Assembly (NCBI GenBank): GCA_001873365.1 | Contig: MNYZ01000002.1 | Span: 41,028-105,027, forward strand | From: Oscillatoriales cyanobacterium CG2_30_40_61 | GTDB lineage: Bacteria; Cyanobacteriota; Cyanobacteriia; Cyanobacteriales; Microcoleaceae | Length of the DNA: 64,000 bases | Reading direction: 5' to 3' | Shown here: positions 39,209 through 46,901 of the stretch, piece after piece | Numbering within the stretch: position 1 is the stretch's first letter | Layout of the letters: the number at the start of each line of letters is the position of its first letter | Notes under the pieces: generated by a model | Seen by the model: the letters and a program-made list of their open reading frames with translations, nothing else | Database searches by the model: none | What the model was told of the DNA's origin: nothing | Translations under genes and position numbers: made by a program

Positions 39209-39252
39209 GAAGTTAGAGGCACGAAGCCCCGTTACTTCAGTGCGGGGTGCTG
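39209..39252. mobile_element. Possible IS200/IS605-type end (hairpin relic)
   Basis: TGAAGT and ACTTCA arms enclose AGAGGCACGAAGCCCCG, and AGCCCCG pairs with CGGGGTGCT. The shape resembles the right-end hairpin / omega-RNA scaffold of IS605-type elements. No TnpA or TnpB gene is nearby, so at most it is a relic. Confidence 0.35.
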
Positions 39253-39279
39253 ACATTATATCATCTAAAATTAAAGGTT

Positions 39280-39774
39280 TTAGTTAATTTCTCCAACATC
39301 TCGTAGCACGGCTTCAATAATACTAGAGCGGATATAAATTCCATTATTACGCAACTGCTCAATATATCCTTTCATTTCAGCTATTAATCCTGCTTTTTTA
39401 GCGCGACGTAAAATTCCCAACGTCCCAATACGAGGAATGCCTAAACGTTCAGCAATTCGCCTTGCTTGAGCATCATCTAGTAAAACAATAGGATTCGGAG
39501 TAGATTTAGCTAAGGCAATAGCTTCTGCTTCTCCGGGATCTACTAATATTAATAATGGCTCTAACAGCATCGGTAATGGTGCTTCTATTTCCAGCCATTT
39601 CACCTGACTAACTGCCTCGGCTCCCGGTAAGCCTAACCCTTGAACTGTGACTTCATTCCAAACAGCAGGGGGAAGCAAAACTCGCTGATACAACCGGGGC
39701 AAAAGTTCTAGTTGTTCGATAATAGCTAGGGATATCAAAGGACTACTATCGGCAATAATAATCTGATTAATCAT
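39280..39774 (-). CDS. DUF3368 PIN-like toxin
   Basis: 164 residues from the ATG at 39774 (MINQIIIADSSPLISLAIIEQLELLPRLY); the longer frame adds ten residues inside the upstream gene. PIN-type acidic residues: ADSSP near the start, DPGEAEAIALA and LLDDAQARRIAERLGI. Such proteins are predicted RNases paired with UPF0175 antitoxins. The start overlaps the antitoxin stop by 8 bases (ATGATTAA). The toxin appears intact. Confidence 0.85.
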   Translation of the reverse strand: MINQIIIADSSPLISLAIIEQLELLPRLYQRVLLPPAVWNEVTVQGLGLPGAEAVSQVKWLEIEAPLPMLLEPLLILVDPGEAEAIALAKSTPNPIVLLDDAQARRIAERLGIPRIGTLGILRRAKKAGLIAEMKGYIEQLRNNGIYIRSSIIEAVLRDVGEIN

Positions 39775-40018
39775 CCCGTAATTCGTCAGCGATTTGGTCA
39801 TCATCTAGGTTGATTACCGGAACTTGTAATCGTCCGATTTCGTACATAAATTGCAGTTTATTCATTCGACAAAATTCGGCGGCTTTTCCGAGAGATAGTC
39901 GCCGTAACTCAAATAGCTTTACTGCCAGCAAAAAGAGCAATTCAGCTTCTAAGCCTTCGGGAGATTTACCAGAAGTAATGAGCAAATCATCGGGATAGGG
40001 AAGGGACAGATTGGGCAT
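39767..40018 (-). CDS. UPF0175 family antitoxin
   Basis: An 83-residue protein with the UPF0175 pattern (ELLFLLAVKLFELRRLSLGKAAEFCRMNKLQFMYEIGRLQVPVINLDDDQIADELR), including a MerR/AbrB-like HTH core. It neutralises and probably autoregulates with the DUF3368 toxin downstream. Confidence 0.85.
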   Translation of the reverse strand: MPNLSLPYPDDLLITSGKSPEGLEAELLFLLAVKLFELRRLSLGKAAEFCRMNKLQFMYEIGRLQVPVINLDDDQIADELRDD

Positions 40019-40108
40019 GGTCGTATTGGGATTTAATAACTGTCAATAATCAGCTAAAATGGTCGATCTTGCTCCTTTATAATTCAAGTTAATTGCACCT
40101 CAAAACTA

Positions 40109-40159
40109 TTAAAAAAGAGCAATAATGATGTTGGTATCCAACAAGTATCTACCACTCAT
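40109..40159 (-). pseudogene. VapC-type PIN toxin stub (16 codons)
   Basis: ATG at 40159 overlaps the end of the DUF2281 antitoxin gene (AATGAGTGGTAG) as in intact pairs. It reads MSGRYLLDTNIIIALF then stop. LLDTNIII is the classical PIN start with the first catalytic Asp. The rest of the toxin is deleted. Confidence 0.8.
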
Positions 40160-40379
40160 TAATATCTACCCTTTCACAATCTTGCTCAATAGCTTGACGC
40201 ATAAATTCAAGGTCATCAAGAGGAATAGAGCCAGCAAAACAGAGCAATTTCTGCCCTGTCGTCCCTCGAACTTCTGTTTTTTTTACTAATGTTCGTGCAA
40301 ATTCGAGTACCTGCCATTGCAAATCCTCTGGCATAACTTTTAGTTGTTCAACAACTTCATCGATGATAGAAATGTTCAT
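40149..40379 (-). CDS. DUF2281/VapB-like antitoxin, orphaned
   Basis: A 76-residue protein (IDEVVEQLKVMPEDLQWQVLEFARTLVKK ... GSIPLDDLEFMRQAIEQDCERVDINEW) of the DUF2281 type that accompanies VapC toxins. A GGAGG ribosome site lies 8 bases before the ATG. Its partner is truncated to a stub, so it is now an orphan, free to act on other PIN toxins. Confidence 0.8.
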   Translation of the reverse strand: MNISIIDEVVEQLKVMPEDLQWQVLEFARTLVKKTEVRGTTGQKLLCFAGSIPLDDLEFMRQAIEQDCERVDINEW

Positions 40380-40444
40380 CTTGTGTTCCTCCTTTCTACC
40401 ATTCTACACTGTTAAGCTGTTGTGCATTTAAACTGTATATTCCA

Positions 40445-40462
40445 GCGAGCGAGGACGCTCGC
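40445..40462. repeat. Small palindrome GCGAGCG/CGCTCGC
   Basis: Seven-base arms with a four-base loop AGGA, flanked by GCACTGCATAAG. A dispersed cyanobacterial hairpin type, upstream of the orphan antitoxin. Confidence 0.6.
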
Positions 40463-40533
40463 ACTGCATAAGATTCAAGATTTCTGCATGACTAATTTAG
40501 ATGCTGAACAGCTTACCTTATGTTCGTATCACC

Positions 40534-40763
40534 TTAGTTCTCTGACCAACAATATCCTTTTTCTCCTGTTCCATCACCAACCCATTCTAGCGGTCTATCA
40601 AATTCTTTTACATAAAAAATGATTCTGCCTCCGTCACCGTCATAGTGTTCCCAACGTTCAATTATTCCTTGTTTGTATTTTCTTGAACTTGTAGCGGTGT
40701 TAAGCGGTTAGTAACAGTGGTAATTTCTCCTTGAATTGTGGTGATTTTCCACTCTATTTGCAG
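40534..40763 (-). pseudogene. Frameshifted remnant of an unknown protein
   Basis: Minus strand, one frame reads QGEITTVTNRLTPLQVQENT and stops. A different frame continues with YKQGIIERWEHYDGDGGRII, then FYVKEFDRPLEWVG to a stop at 40534. The second part is compositionally protein-like. No start codon joins them. Parent family not recognised. Confidence 0.4.
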
Positions 40764-40816
40764 ATTAACAAAATTTTTTATGTAAAAATTTTAATATCAG
40801 TGATCAACTTATTTTC

Positions 40817-42187
40817 CTAAAAATTACTCTTAATATGTTCTTTAAAAATAGAATTTAGCTGAAATTTTGCTGGCGCTTTTCTGGGGAATTTTTCTACTAA
40901 ACCGCGTCTGGTTAAAGATTGTAGAATGTGCAGAAATTTAGCTTGAGATACTTCCATATTAGCAGGTTTTTGGGAAATATCTATCGGTTCATATTGATGG
41001 GCTAACCAGTTGATCACATTTTTTTCTAATTCTGATAACCGCTCTAACTGCGATTCTAAATATAATTCTATATCACCTAAAAATAAGTCATTTTCATCTG
41101 TCATAAAAAGGGAAACTCTCCCGTTAAATAACTCTATAATTGTTGAAGAAATAATATTTAACCAAGCTGGATGACTTTGATATAGTGTTATTAATTCATC
41201 CCATTTTTCCTCATTTTGTAAATCTTTTTGTCTCAAGATTTCTTTGGCTTCTTCTCCTAATCCTTGCAGATGTAATGTTTTTGTGTGTTGATTTTCCTTT
41301 TCTAAAGCCTCTATTTCTCCAGGTTTTTCCCAACTAATTAAAATTAAACAACTTTGATGAGATAAGGTAGCAATTTGCTGAAAAAATTTACGATAATCTT
41401 TATATTCTGTTAAATACTGACCCGCGAAGTTACCAGTTTTAAAAATATTCTGCACGTCATCAAGGATTACTAAACAACGAGATGAGCGAAAATAATCTAT
41501 TATTTCTGGTAATGGAGTTGCCTGGGATTGAGAAAAAAACTGTTTAAGTTCATCTTTAAGGTTGATCAGTTTAGGCAAATGCTCAAGACTGCGATAAATA
41601 ATATAATCAAATTGTGTGTTAATTTCTGAGATTAATTTCAGGGTTAAAGCCGTTTTTCCTATGCCACTCAATCCATAAATTGTGATTAATCTAGTCTGAT
41701 TTTCTAAAATCCATTCTTTAAGAGTAGAAGTTTCTGAATTACGCCCGTAATTATAGTTCAATTCTGGTGCTTTTGTTAGCTCAATTACTGGGGATTTATT
41801 TTCGTCTTGGGGAGAGCGCGTTTCTATATCCTCTAAAGATTGGGAATTTTCCCTGCAAATATTAACATGACTATTACTAATATTATTACTATTGATCTGT
41901 GGATAGTTGACAAAATTGTAGATAGTAGATCCAGCTTTATTTTCTAAAATAGAACGAACATTCTTTTGTTCAATCTCTTCTGAAAAAACATCGGAGAGAA
42001 GTTTCCATAATTTTGCTCCCTCTCTTTTAATGTGATCATAACTATAACCATTATTTCCCGCTATTTTCTGAAATTTTTGACGTTGTAAAACACTTTCTAA
42101 TATAGATTTTTGTAAAGAATCAAGATGTTGTCCTGTTTTCGCGAATACCTGTTCATCAGTCCATTTTGACAATTCTTGAATGTCCAT
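40817..42187 (-). CDS. STAND (NB-ARC-like) ATPase, second paralog
   Basis: A 456-residue protein with the same layout as 25020-26420: N-terminal module 1-83 (KWTDEQVFAKTGQHLDSLQK ... REGAKLWKLLSDVFSEE), linker, Walker A GLSGIGKT (172-179), Walker B CLVILDDV (238-245), then a winged-helix region (LERLSELEKNVINWLAHQYEPI). No sensor repeats, no effector domain. Divergent from a glycine-zipper miniprotein, so the pair may act together. The upstream region carries two sets of 20-bp-spaced direct repeats. Confidence 0.75.
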   Translation of the reverse strand: MDIQELSKWTDEQVFAKTGQHLDSLQKSILESVLQRQKFQKIAGNNGYSYDHIKREGAKLWKLLSDVFSEEIEQKNVRSILENKAGSTIYNFVNYPQINSNNISNSHVNICRENSQSLEDIETRSPQDENKSPVIELTKAPELNYNYGRNSETSTLKEWILENQTRLITIYGLSGIGKTALTLKLISEINTQFDYIIYRSLEHLPKLINLKDELKQFFSQSQATPLPEIIDYFRSSRCLVILDDVQNIFKTGNFAGQYLTEYKDYRKFFQQIATLSHQSCLILISWEKPGEIEALEKENQHTKTLHLQGLGEEAKEILRQKDLQNEEKWDELITLYQSHPAWLNIISSTIIELFNGRVSLFMTDENDLFLGDIELYLESQLERLSELEKNVINWLAHQYEPIDISQKPANMEVSQAKFLHILQSLTRRGLVEKFPRKAPAKFQLNSIFKEHIKSNF

Positions 42188-42220
42188 ATATTCTTAGCCT
42201 CACTCAATCTTTTTAGTTTA

Positions 42221-42324
42221 GCCACTAAAACCCACTGTTTGCCACTAAAAGTTAAGTTTTGTAAAAGGTTACTAAAGATTAGCACCCAATGACACTATAT
42301 CACACCAAATCCCACTATATCAAT
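42221..42324. promoter_or_regulatory. 20-bp-spaced direct repeats in the STAND / glycine-zipper promoter region
   Basis: GCCACTAAAA occurs at 42221 and 42241. CACTATATCA occurs at 42293 and 42313. Both pairs have a 20-bp period, about two helical turns. This fits cooperative operators for a DNA-binding protein, possibly the STAND N-terminal module itself. Confidence 0.4.
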
Positions 42325-42478
42325 TTGGCTATAAGATGCCACTCCAGTCTAAAAATTAGAAAGTAAAATGTGAGATATTAAGTGAACAAGCATGAATTTG
42401 TTTGTTTGCTTGAGTAGTCATTATGATACCGCATTTTGCGGTGGAATTATCAAAGGATTATTCTTGGGAGGTTTTCTC

Positions 42479-42694
42479 ATGGCTGAATCATCTGAATCAT
42501 ACGGTAAAGAAGTGGCGAAAGACATAGGAAAGACAGCCGCTAGATCCGTCACCCAAGCAGTGGTAGGCTCGGTTGTAGTCGGATTGATTGGGTTTGTCGT
42601 AACAGGTGGTAATCCGGGAGGGGCTGTCGCTGGTGCTAAGATAGGTGCTGGGCTTGGGGCTGGATTCGGCGAAGACGGAGGATTTTCTTCTTAA
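42479..42694 (+). CDS. Glycine-zipper miniprotein
   Basis: 71 residues from the ATG at 42479, with GGGAGG 7 bases upstream; an ORF start 29 codons earlier lacks a ribosome site. The N-terminus is charged (SESYGKEVAKDIGKTAARS). The rest is a hydrophobic helix and a GxxxG run (GGNPGGAVAGAKIGAGLGAGFG), typical of membrane-inserting glycine zippers or bacteriocin-like peptides. Divergent from the second STAND ATPase. Could be a pore-forming effector, a bacteriocin or a surface component; none is proven. Confidence 0.65.
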   Translation: MAESSESYGKEVAKDIGKTAARSVTQAVVGSVVVGLIGFVVTGGNPGGAVAGAKIGAGLGAGFGEDGGFSS

Positions 42695-42703
42695 TGAATT
42701 GTA

Positions 42704-42775
42704 AAGTGGGTAAAATGGCTAAAAATCTTATTCAAAAATCCGATAAGATTAATTCCGTTTTACCCATTTTGTATT
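42704..42775 (+). terminator. Two-tier hairpin after the glycine-zipper gene
   Basis: TGGGTAAAA (42707-42715) pairs with TTTTACCCA (42758-42766), enclosing AATCTTA/TAAGATT (42724-42730, 42744-42750). A TTTTGTATTTC tail follows. Probable terminator. Confidence 0.6.
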
Positions 42776-42881
42776 TCTTGTTCAATTAAACATAGAGAGC
42801 CAGAAATCGGATGTGCAAATAATTTTGTGTAGGTACTTAATGCTAATCCCAATAATTTGATTTATATGAGTATTTAACACA

Positions 42882-42914
42882 TCAATTATCGGCAATAATA
42901 ATCTGATTAATCAT
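42882..42914 (-). pseudogene. DUF3368 toxin start fragment
   Basis: Reads MINQIIIADN then stop. The 29 bases 42887-42915 are identical to 39747-39775, the start of the intact DUF3368 gene. Only the first ten codons remain. Confidence 0.75.
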
Positions 42915-42959
42915 CATCCTGGGTTTAGGAATAAAGGGGGGAAATCCTCCATAAAAGCA

Positions 42960-42981
42960 TTCCAAGGCGGGAGCCTTGGAA
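42960..42981. repeat. Palindrome TTCCAAGGC/GCCTTGGAA
   Basis: Nine-base arms, four-base loop GGGA, just downstream of the ImmA gene stop. A dispersed hairpin type, also usable as a terminator for that gene. Confidence 0.65.
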
Positions 42982-42988
42982 CGAGGTT

Positions 42989-43624
42989 TTAGGCAGCTTT
43001 TCCCGGGTAAATCGTGCGTTCTCCTTTAGGAATAGAAATCCAACCTAATTCCTGTAAACGATTGGTTAAATTAGAAATACTCACCCCCAACTCATCTTTG
43101 ATGGTATAAAGGTGTTGCCAATTGGTTAAATCTCGACCGACTCGTTTGGCTTCTAAAATCGGGCGAGGCATTAATAAACAACTGGCAAAATATTGAGCTT
43201 GCCATTCAATAGATGCTAAACGGGCATCTTCAATTGTAGCTCGACAAACAAAGGGTTCATCTAATAGATTGTCCGAAGTTTCTGATCCTCCAGACTCCAA
43301 TTGATCATGATTAATATGTAATACCCAATGGCCGATTTCATGGGCAATAGTAGACTCAATAAAACCCTTGGGTTTCTCTTGAATTTCTTCGTTAATTTCG
43401 ATTAGTCTTTCTGTGGGCAAAATTCGAGCCGCGATCGCTCCCTGGTCATCGGGCTGAATGCAATCCCAAACCACCCCTAAATCGAGGAAATCTGCCACCA
43501 AAGAAGCCTCAAACGGCCACTCTGGGGCAAAATTGGGTGTGGCTTGCATCCGTCGCAAAATCTCATTTGCCCGACGCTCAATCGACTCTCGACGATAAAA
43601 GCGATAGGGTTTCAGGATACTCAC
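42989..43624 (-). CDS. ImmA/IrrE family metallopeptidase
   Basis: A 211-residue protein. The zinc motif HEIGH is in ESTIAHEIGHWVLH, and a late region (WQAQYFASCLLMPRPILE) is the standard ImmA/IrrE (M78) signature. The C-terminus resembles the DNA-binding end of IrrE. These peptidases cleave a partner XRE repressor after DNA damage or another cue, relieving repression. The GTG start at 43624 follows directly after the XRE stop, so the two are co-translated. Confidence 0.9.
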   Translation of the reverse strand: MSILKPYRFYRRESIERRANEILRRMQATPNFAPEWPFEASLVADFLDLGVVWDCIQPDDQGAIAARILPTERLIEINEEIQEKPKGFIESTIAHEIGHWVLHINHDQLESGGSETSDNLLDEPFVCRATIEDARLASIEWQAQYFASCLLMPRPILEAKRVGRDLTNWQHLYTIKDELGVSISNLTNRLQELGWISIPKGERTIYPGKAA

Positions 43625-43963
43625 TTATTCAACCTCCCGCGCCGCCTCAAAAATTTGCTGGGCAAAGTTAGGATTTTCTTGCATCCGGCGGAATAGTGCC
43701 GTCATACTTTTGTTATTTTCTTTGAGAAATTTCTCGTAATGCTGAGGTATTCGCCCTGCTAAAAATATCAATTCCTCCTCATCTAAACCCAAATTCCTCG
43801 CCAAACCCCTAATTACATCTTCTTTAGGAGAGTAGTCGGCGCGATCATTCTCTAGCTTAGATAAATAGGTGAAATCCACCTCCAGCAACGCTGCTAACTG
43901 GCGCTGTGAGTAGAATTTCTCTTTCCGCGCCTGACGAATTAGCTTTCCAAAGGTTTGTTCCAT
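43625..43963 (-). CDS. XRE family transcriptional regulator (ImmR-like)
   Basis: A 112-residue protein with HTH (IRQARKEKFYSQRQLAALLEVDFTYLSKLENDRADYSPKEDVIRGLARNLGL, residues 8-60) and a C-terminal tail that probably contains the ImmA cleavage site. Divergent from the cassette at 44284-48464. It likely binds the symmetric elements listed at 43998-44206. Confidence 0.9.
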   Translation of the reverse strand: MEQTFGKLIRQARKEKFYSQRQLAALLEVDFTYLSKLENDRADYSPKEDVIRGLARNLGLDEEELIFLAGRIPQHYEKFLKENNKSMTALFRRMQENPNFAQQIFEAAREVE

Positions 43964-43997
43964 AGTACATTCCTCCCGATTCCCATAATAGGCTGGT

Positions 43998-44013
43998 TTG
44001 AATAAAATTTCAA
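43998..44013. promoter_or_regulatory. Operator-like element 1, TTGAATAAAATTTCAA
   Basis: A 16-base element with TTGAA and TTCAA arms separated by 6 bases, 34 bp upstream of the XRE start. It differs from element 2 at one base. A plausible XRE autoregulatory site. Confidence 0.55.
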
Positions 44014-44134
44014 CCCACTACCACCAGTCTACTGCTTACGAGTCACCAAGGGGTAGAGATGGGGAAATCGGGATCAAAAAAATTTTCCCTCCGGCACTTG
44101 ACGATTAAATCAACATTGATTAAGATAGGGGGAG

Positions 44135-44150
44135 TTGAATAAAAGTTCAA
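44135..44150. promoter_or_regulatory. Operator-like element 2, TTGAATAAAAGTTCAA
   Basis: Same arms and spacing as element 1 (15 of 16 bases identical), 134 bp before the first cassette gene. Together they bracket the divergent spacer. Confidence 0.55.
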
Positions 44151-44191
44151 TACCCAAAAGCGGTTTAGGGCTTTTGTTGTAAAGGTCTGAT

Positions 44192-44206
44192 AATTCAACC
44201 TGAATT
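44192..44206. promoter_or_regulatory. Operator-like element 3, AATTCA-ACC-TGAATT
   Basis: A perfect inverted repeat with 3-base loop, sharing the TTCAA half-site, close to a GATAAT (44189-44194) that could be the -10 of the cassette promoter. Binding here would block the promoter. Confidence 0.45.
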
Positions 44207-44283
44207 GAGTGATTAAAACACCCGATTAATTGAGGATTGAGGTTTTAGCAAAAAACCCAAAATCCATACCGGAGGAAAATGTT

Positions 44284-44544
44284 ATGCTCAGAACTTGGAC
44301 AGATACCCACTACAAATTAGAAGACGAGGATTGGCTTTATATTGCCATCCATGAAGAACAAAGTTCTGCATCCTTAGTCTGTCCAGGTTATGCCCGGGAT
44401 GGGGAAGGATTTAGTATTCATTTTACCACCGCCCATACCCATTTGTTAGAGCATTTATTGGGGGTTTTAAACATTCTTAAAGCTGAACAACATCCCTTAT
44501 ATACCTATCCCGAACCGGAAAAACAATCCCATTTAATTCGATAG
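44284..44544 (+). CDS. Cassette gene 1, 86-residue protein of unknown function
   Basis: Starts at the ATG 44284 with GGAGG 9 bases upstream. Soluble, acidic then His-rich (TTAHTHLLEHLLGVLNILKAEQH). Beta-rich first half with DWLYIAIHEEQSS. No family recognised. First gene of a plus-strand cassette ending at 48464. Confidence 0.65.
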   Translation: MLRTWTDTHYKLEDEDWLYIAIHEEQSSASLVCPGYARDGEGFSIHFTTAHTHLLEHLLGVLNILKAEQHPLYTYPEPEKQSHLIR

Positions 44545-44651
44545 GATATTTTCCAAATTAATTAAAATTGAGGCGAGAAAATAGAGTTCCTCTCAACTCG
44601 CCTGGTTCGGGAAACTTAGTGCAAAAATTACGAATTATCAAGGAAAATAAA

Positions 44652-45347
44652 ATGACTAAAACCTTAGAAAAAGCCACGTTTACCGTCTTTGGTGCTAAAC
44701 CGAAAGAAGCCTTATTAGTTCCTGAAATTCCAATTGCTGTTCGTAATAATTGTCAGGCGGGACAGTGGACAATTGGAGACACGGATTATGGTTCTAAATG
44801 TTCTATGACTATCTTAAAATTTAGCAAATTTTTTGGCAGTTTAGGACAAACAGAACACACTTTATGGGGACAAATTTGGTTCGTTGCAGAATCAGGAGAA
44901 TTGCCAAAAGGTGTGGTGATGGTGACTTATTTAAAATCCCGGGGATTGAGTGATTTTAACCGTTTAGTGGCTTCAGTTCAAGCCCGAGGAGTGGAACCCG
45001 CAACGGGAATTTTTATGCCGGAATTTACTAAACATTCCGGGCAGAAACCCGATGAAAATGGAGTGGTAAAACCGATTAATTATTATAGTTTAAAATGGTC
45101 TTGGCAGGAACGCACGGACTGGTCGATTGTGGAACAAGCGGCGGCGGTTTTATCCGATCCTAGTAATTTATCACGGATGATTGATTTAGAAGGAACTCGA
45201 AAAATGGTCTGTTTAGATAATTTACCCCCCCATGAAATTGCCTGTTTAATGGCGGCTTATGCGAAGGGAGAAGAACATTCTGAATTGATGTTAAATTCTG
45301 CGCAAGAGGTGGCATTACCTCCGGCTTTAGATCCGGTTTCGGTGTAA
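44652..45347 (+). CDS. Cassette gene 2, 231-residue protein of unknown function
   Basis: Starts at ATG 44652 behind AAGGAAAATAAA; the same leader occurs before 46902. Soluble, with Cys in NNCQAGQWTIGDTDYGSKC, and MTILKFSKFFGSLG, LWGQIWFVAE, GEEHSELML. It looks like a small globular protein. No match to a named family. Confidence 0.65.
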   Translation: MTKTLEKATFTVFGAKPKEALLVPEIPIAVRNNCQAGQWTIGDTDYGSKCSMTILKFSKFFGSLGQTEHTLWGQIWFVAESGELPKGVVMVTYLKSRGLSDFNRLVASVQARGVEPATGIFMPEFTKHSGQKPDENGVVKPINYYSLKWSWQERTDWSIVEQAAAVLSDPSNLSRMIDLEGTRKMVCLDNLPPHEIACLMAAYAKGEEHSELMLNSAQEVALPPALDPVSV

Positions 45348-45411
45348 GTTATTTAAGGCGGGTGAATATCTGGGTATTTTCCCGCCTGCTATTTTTTCGT
45401 TCTAGGAAAAT

Positions 45412-45777
45412 ATGAAAAAAACGATTCACTTAAAACCCGGTGATCTGGTTGAACATAAATTCATCCAAAACCGTGAATTAACCTATCAAGTCCGTCAAGA
45501 TACGATGCACGATTTGGAAAATATCGGGGAAGATATTAAGCATTTATCCTTAGTAATTCAATCGATTCAGCGCAATTATCAGGTGTTGTTAGACCAAAAT
45601 CAACAATTGCAAAGTTTATTGCTAAACTTAGTTAAAAATTGCTATTGTTGGGAAGGGAATCGTTGTCATAATTGTCAAAAGATTCTACAAGCGATCGTTA
45701 AAAATCCTACCGATCTTGATCCAGTATATACTGAAAAATATCAAGATATTGTGACTCAACTGCGAAAACAAAATTAA
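45412..45777 (+). CDS. Cassette gene 3, 121-residue Cys-rich protein
   Basis: AGGAAA precedes the ATG. A coiled segment (LENIGEDIKHLSLVIQSIQRNYQVLLDQNQQLQSLLLNL) is followed by NCYCWEGNRCHNCQKIL, a four-Cys cluster that could bind zinc. Probably an adaptor or nucleic-acid protein; unassigned. Confidence 0.65.
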   Translation: MKKTIHLKPGDLVEHKFIQNRELTYQVRQDTMHDLENIGEDIKHLSLVIQSIQRNYQVLLDQNQQLQSLLLNLVKNCYCWEGNRCHNCQKILQAIVKNPTDLDPVYTEKYQDIVTQLRKQN

Positions 45778-45842
45778 TGTTTAACGGAATATCCACCCGT
45801 TGGTTATTTATCTAATTGATGTTATAAATGGAGAAACTAATC

Positions 45843-46844
45843 ATGACCCATTCCCCTTTTGTCCCTACTAGCAAAACCCAACTTTTAGCCGCCTTTCAAC
45901 AAATTTTAGCTGAACAAAAACGGATTGAGTCAAAAGTTGCCACCAAGGAACAGGAAGCGGAGCAAGAAAAGGGCAAACAAATTTTAGAAACCGCGGCGAC
46001 TTATACCGTCGATAGTATTGTTAAGGGGTTGGCGGATTTACAATTAGATTTTGGCTCTATTATCATAGAATTAACGGAAAAATTACGAACGGAATCAATA
46101 AAATTAGAGGAATTAAAGCGAGGAATTGAAGTTGAAAATCAGCATTTTAAGGAAATTTATAAAATTCGGATTGTGGCTGATGCTTTACATATTTTAACCC
46201 AAGAACATCAGGAAAAGTTAAGTTTATTGGAACAGAATGCCACCCTGGGTCAAGAAGTTTTGCAAAAAGATATTACTACAAAACGCAAAATTTGGGAAAA
46301 AGAACAGCAGGAATTTGATACTACGGTTGAGGAAGAAACCGAACGTTTAACCCGCATTCGTGAACAAGGGGAAGCTGATTATAATTATGAGTTAGAACGA
46401 ACTCGAAGAATTGAAACCGATGAATATGAAGATGTTAGACGGAAGTTAGAACGGGAGTTATTAGAATTAAACCAAGAAAAAGATAAAAATTGGACGGAAA
46501 GAGAACGGGTTTTAACTACAAATCAAGTGGAATTTGAAGCCAATCAACAACAAGTTGCTGGATATGAAGAACAACTAAAACAAGCCCATGATCAGGCGAA
46601 GGAAGAAGCGATTCAAGAAGCCACAAGGGAGGCGAAAGTTAGATCAGATTTATTAGCTAAAGAATGGGAATCTAATAAACAGGGTTATGAGTTACAAGTT
46701 CAGTCTTTGGAGCAAACAATTCAACGACAAAATGAACAAATCACCCAAATCACAACTCAGTTACAAGAAACATTGAAACAAGCTCAGGATCTGGCAATGC
46801 GGGCTTTTTCTAGTTCAACCAGTTCTAATAGTGGGACTAAATAA
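45843..46844 (+). CDS. Cassette gene 4, coiled-coil protein
   Basis: 333 residues from the ATG at 45843 (GGAGA 8 bases upstream); the ATG at 45828 is inside the ribosome site. Almost entirely coiled coil from about 20 to 320. The C-terminal block YELQVQSLEQTIQRQNEQI ... LKQAQDLAMRAF resembles the paralog at 46902. Likely forms filaments or a scaffold; similar coiled-coil proteins in cyanobacteria are known to form filaments, but homology is not shown here. Confidence 0.7.
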   Translation: MTHSPFVPTSKTQLLAAFQQILAEQKRIESKVATKEQEAEQEKGKQILETAATYTVDSIVKGLADLQLDFGSIIIELTEKLRTESIKLEELKRGIEVENQHFKEIYKIRIVADALHILTQEHQEKLSLLEQNATLGQEVLQKDITTKRKIWEKEQQEFDTTVEEETERLTRIREQGEADYNYELERTRRIETDEYEDVRRKLERELLELNQEKDKNWTERERVLTTNQVEFEANQQQVAGYEEQLKQAHDQAKEEAIQEATREAKVRSDLLAKEWESNKQGYELQVQSLEQTIQRQNEQITQITTQLQETLKQAQDLAMRAFSSSTSSNSGTK

Positions 46845-46901
46845 ACCCTAGAAATTAGCTGATTTTAGTTCTTAACCATACCCAAAATCAAGGAAAACAA
46901 A

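Noticed and set aside
40422..40622. 66-codon plus-strand ORF
   Set aside because: Begins in a palindrome and runs antisense to a decayed gene; no ribosome site.
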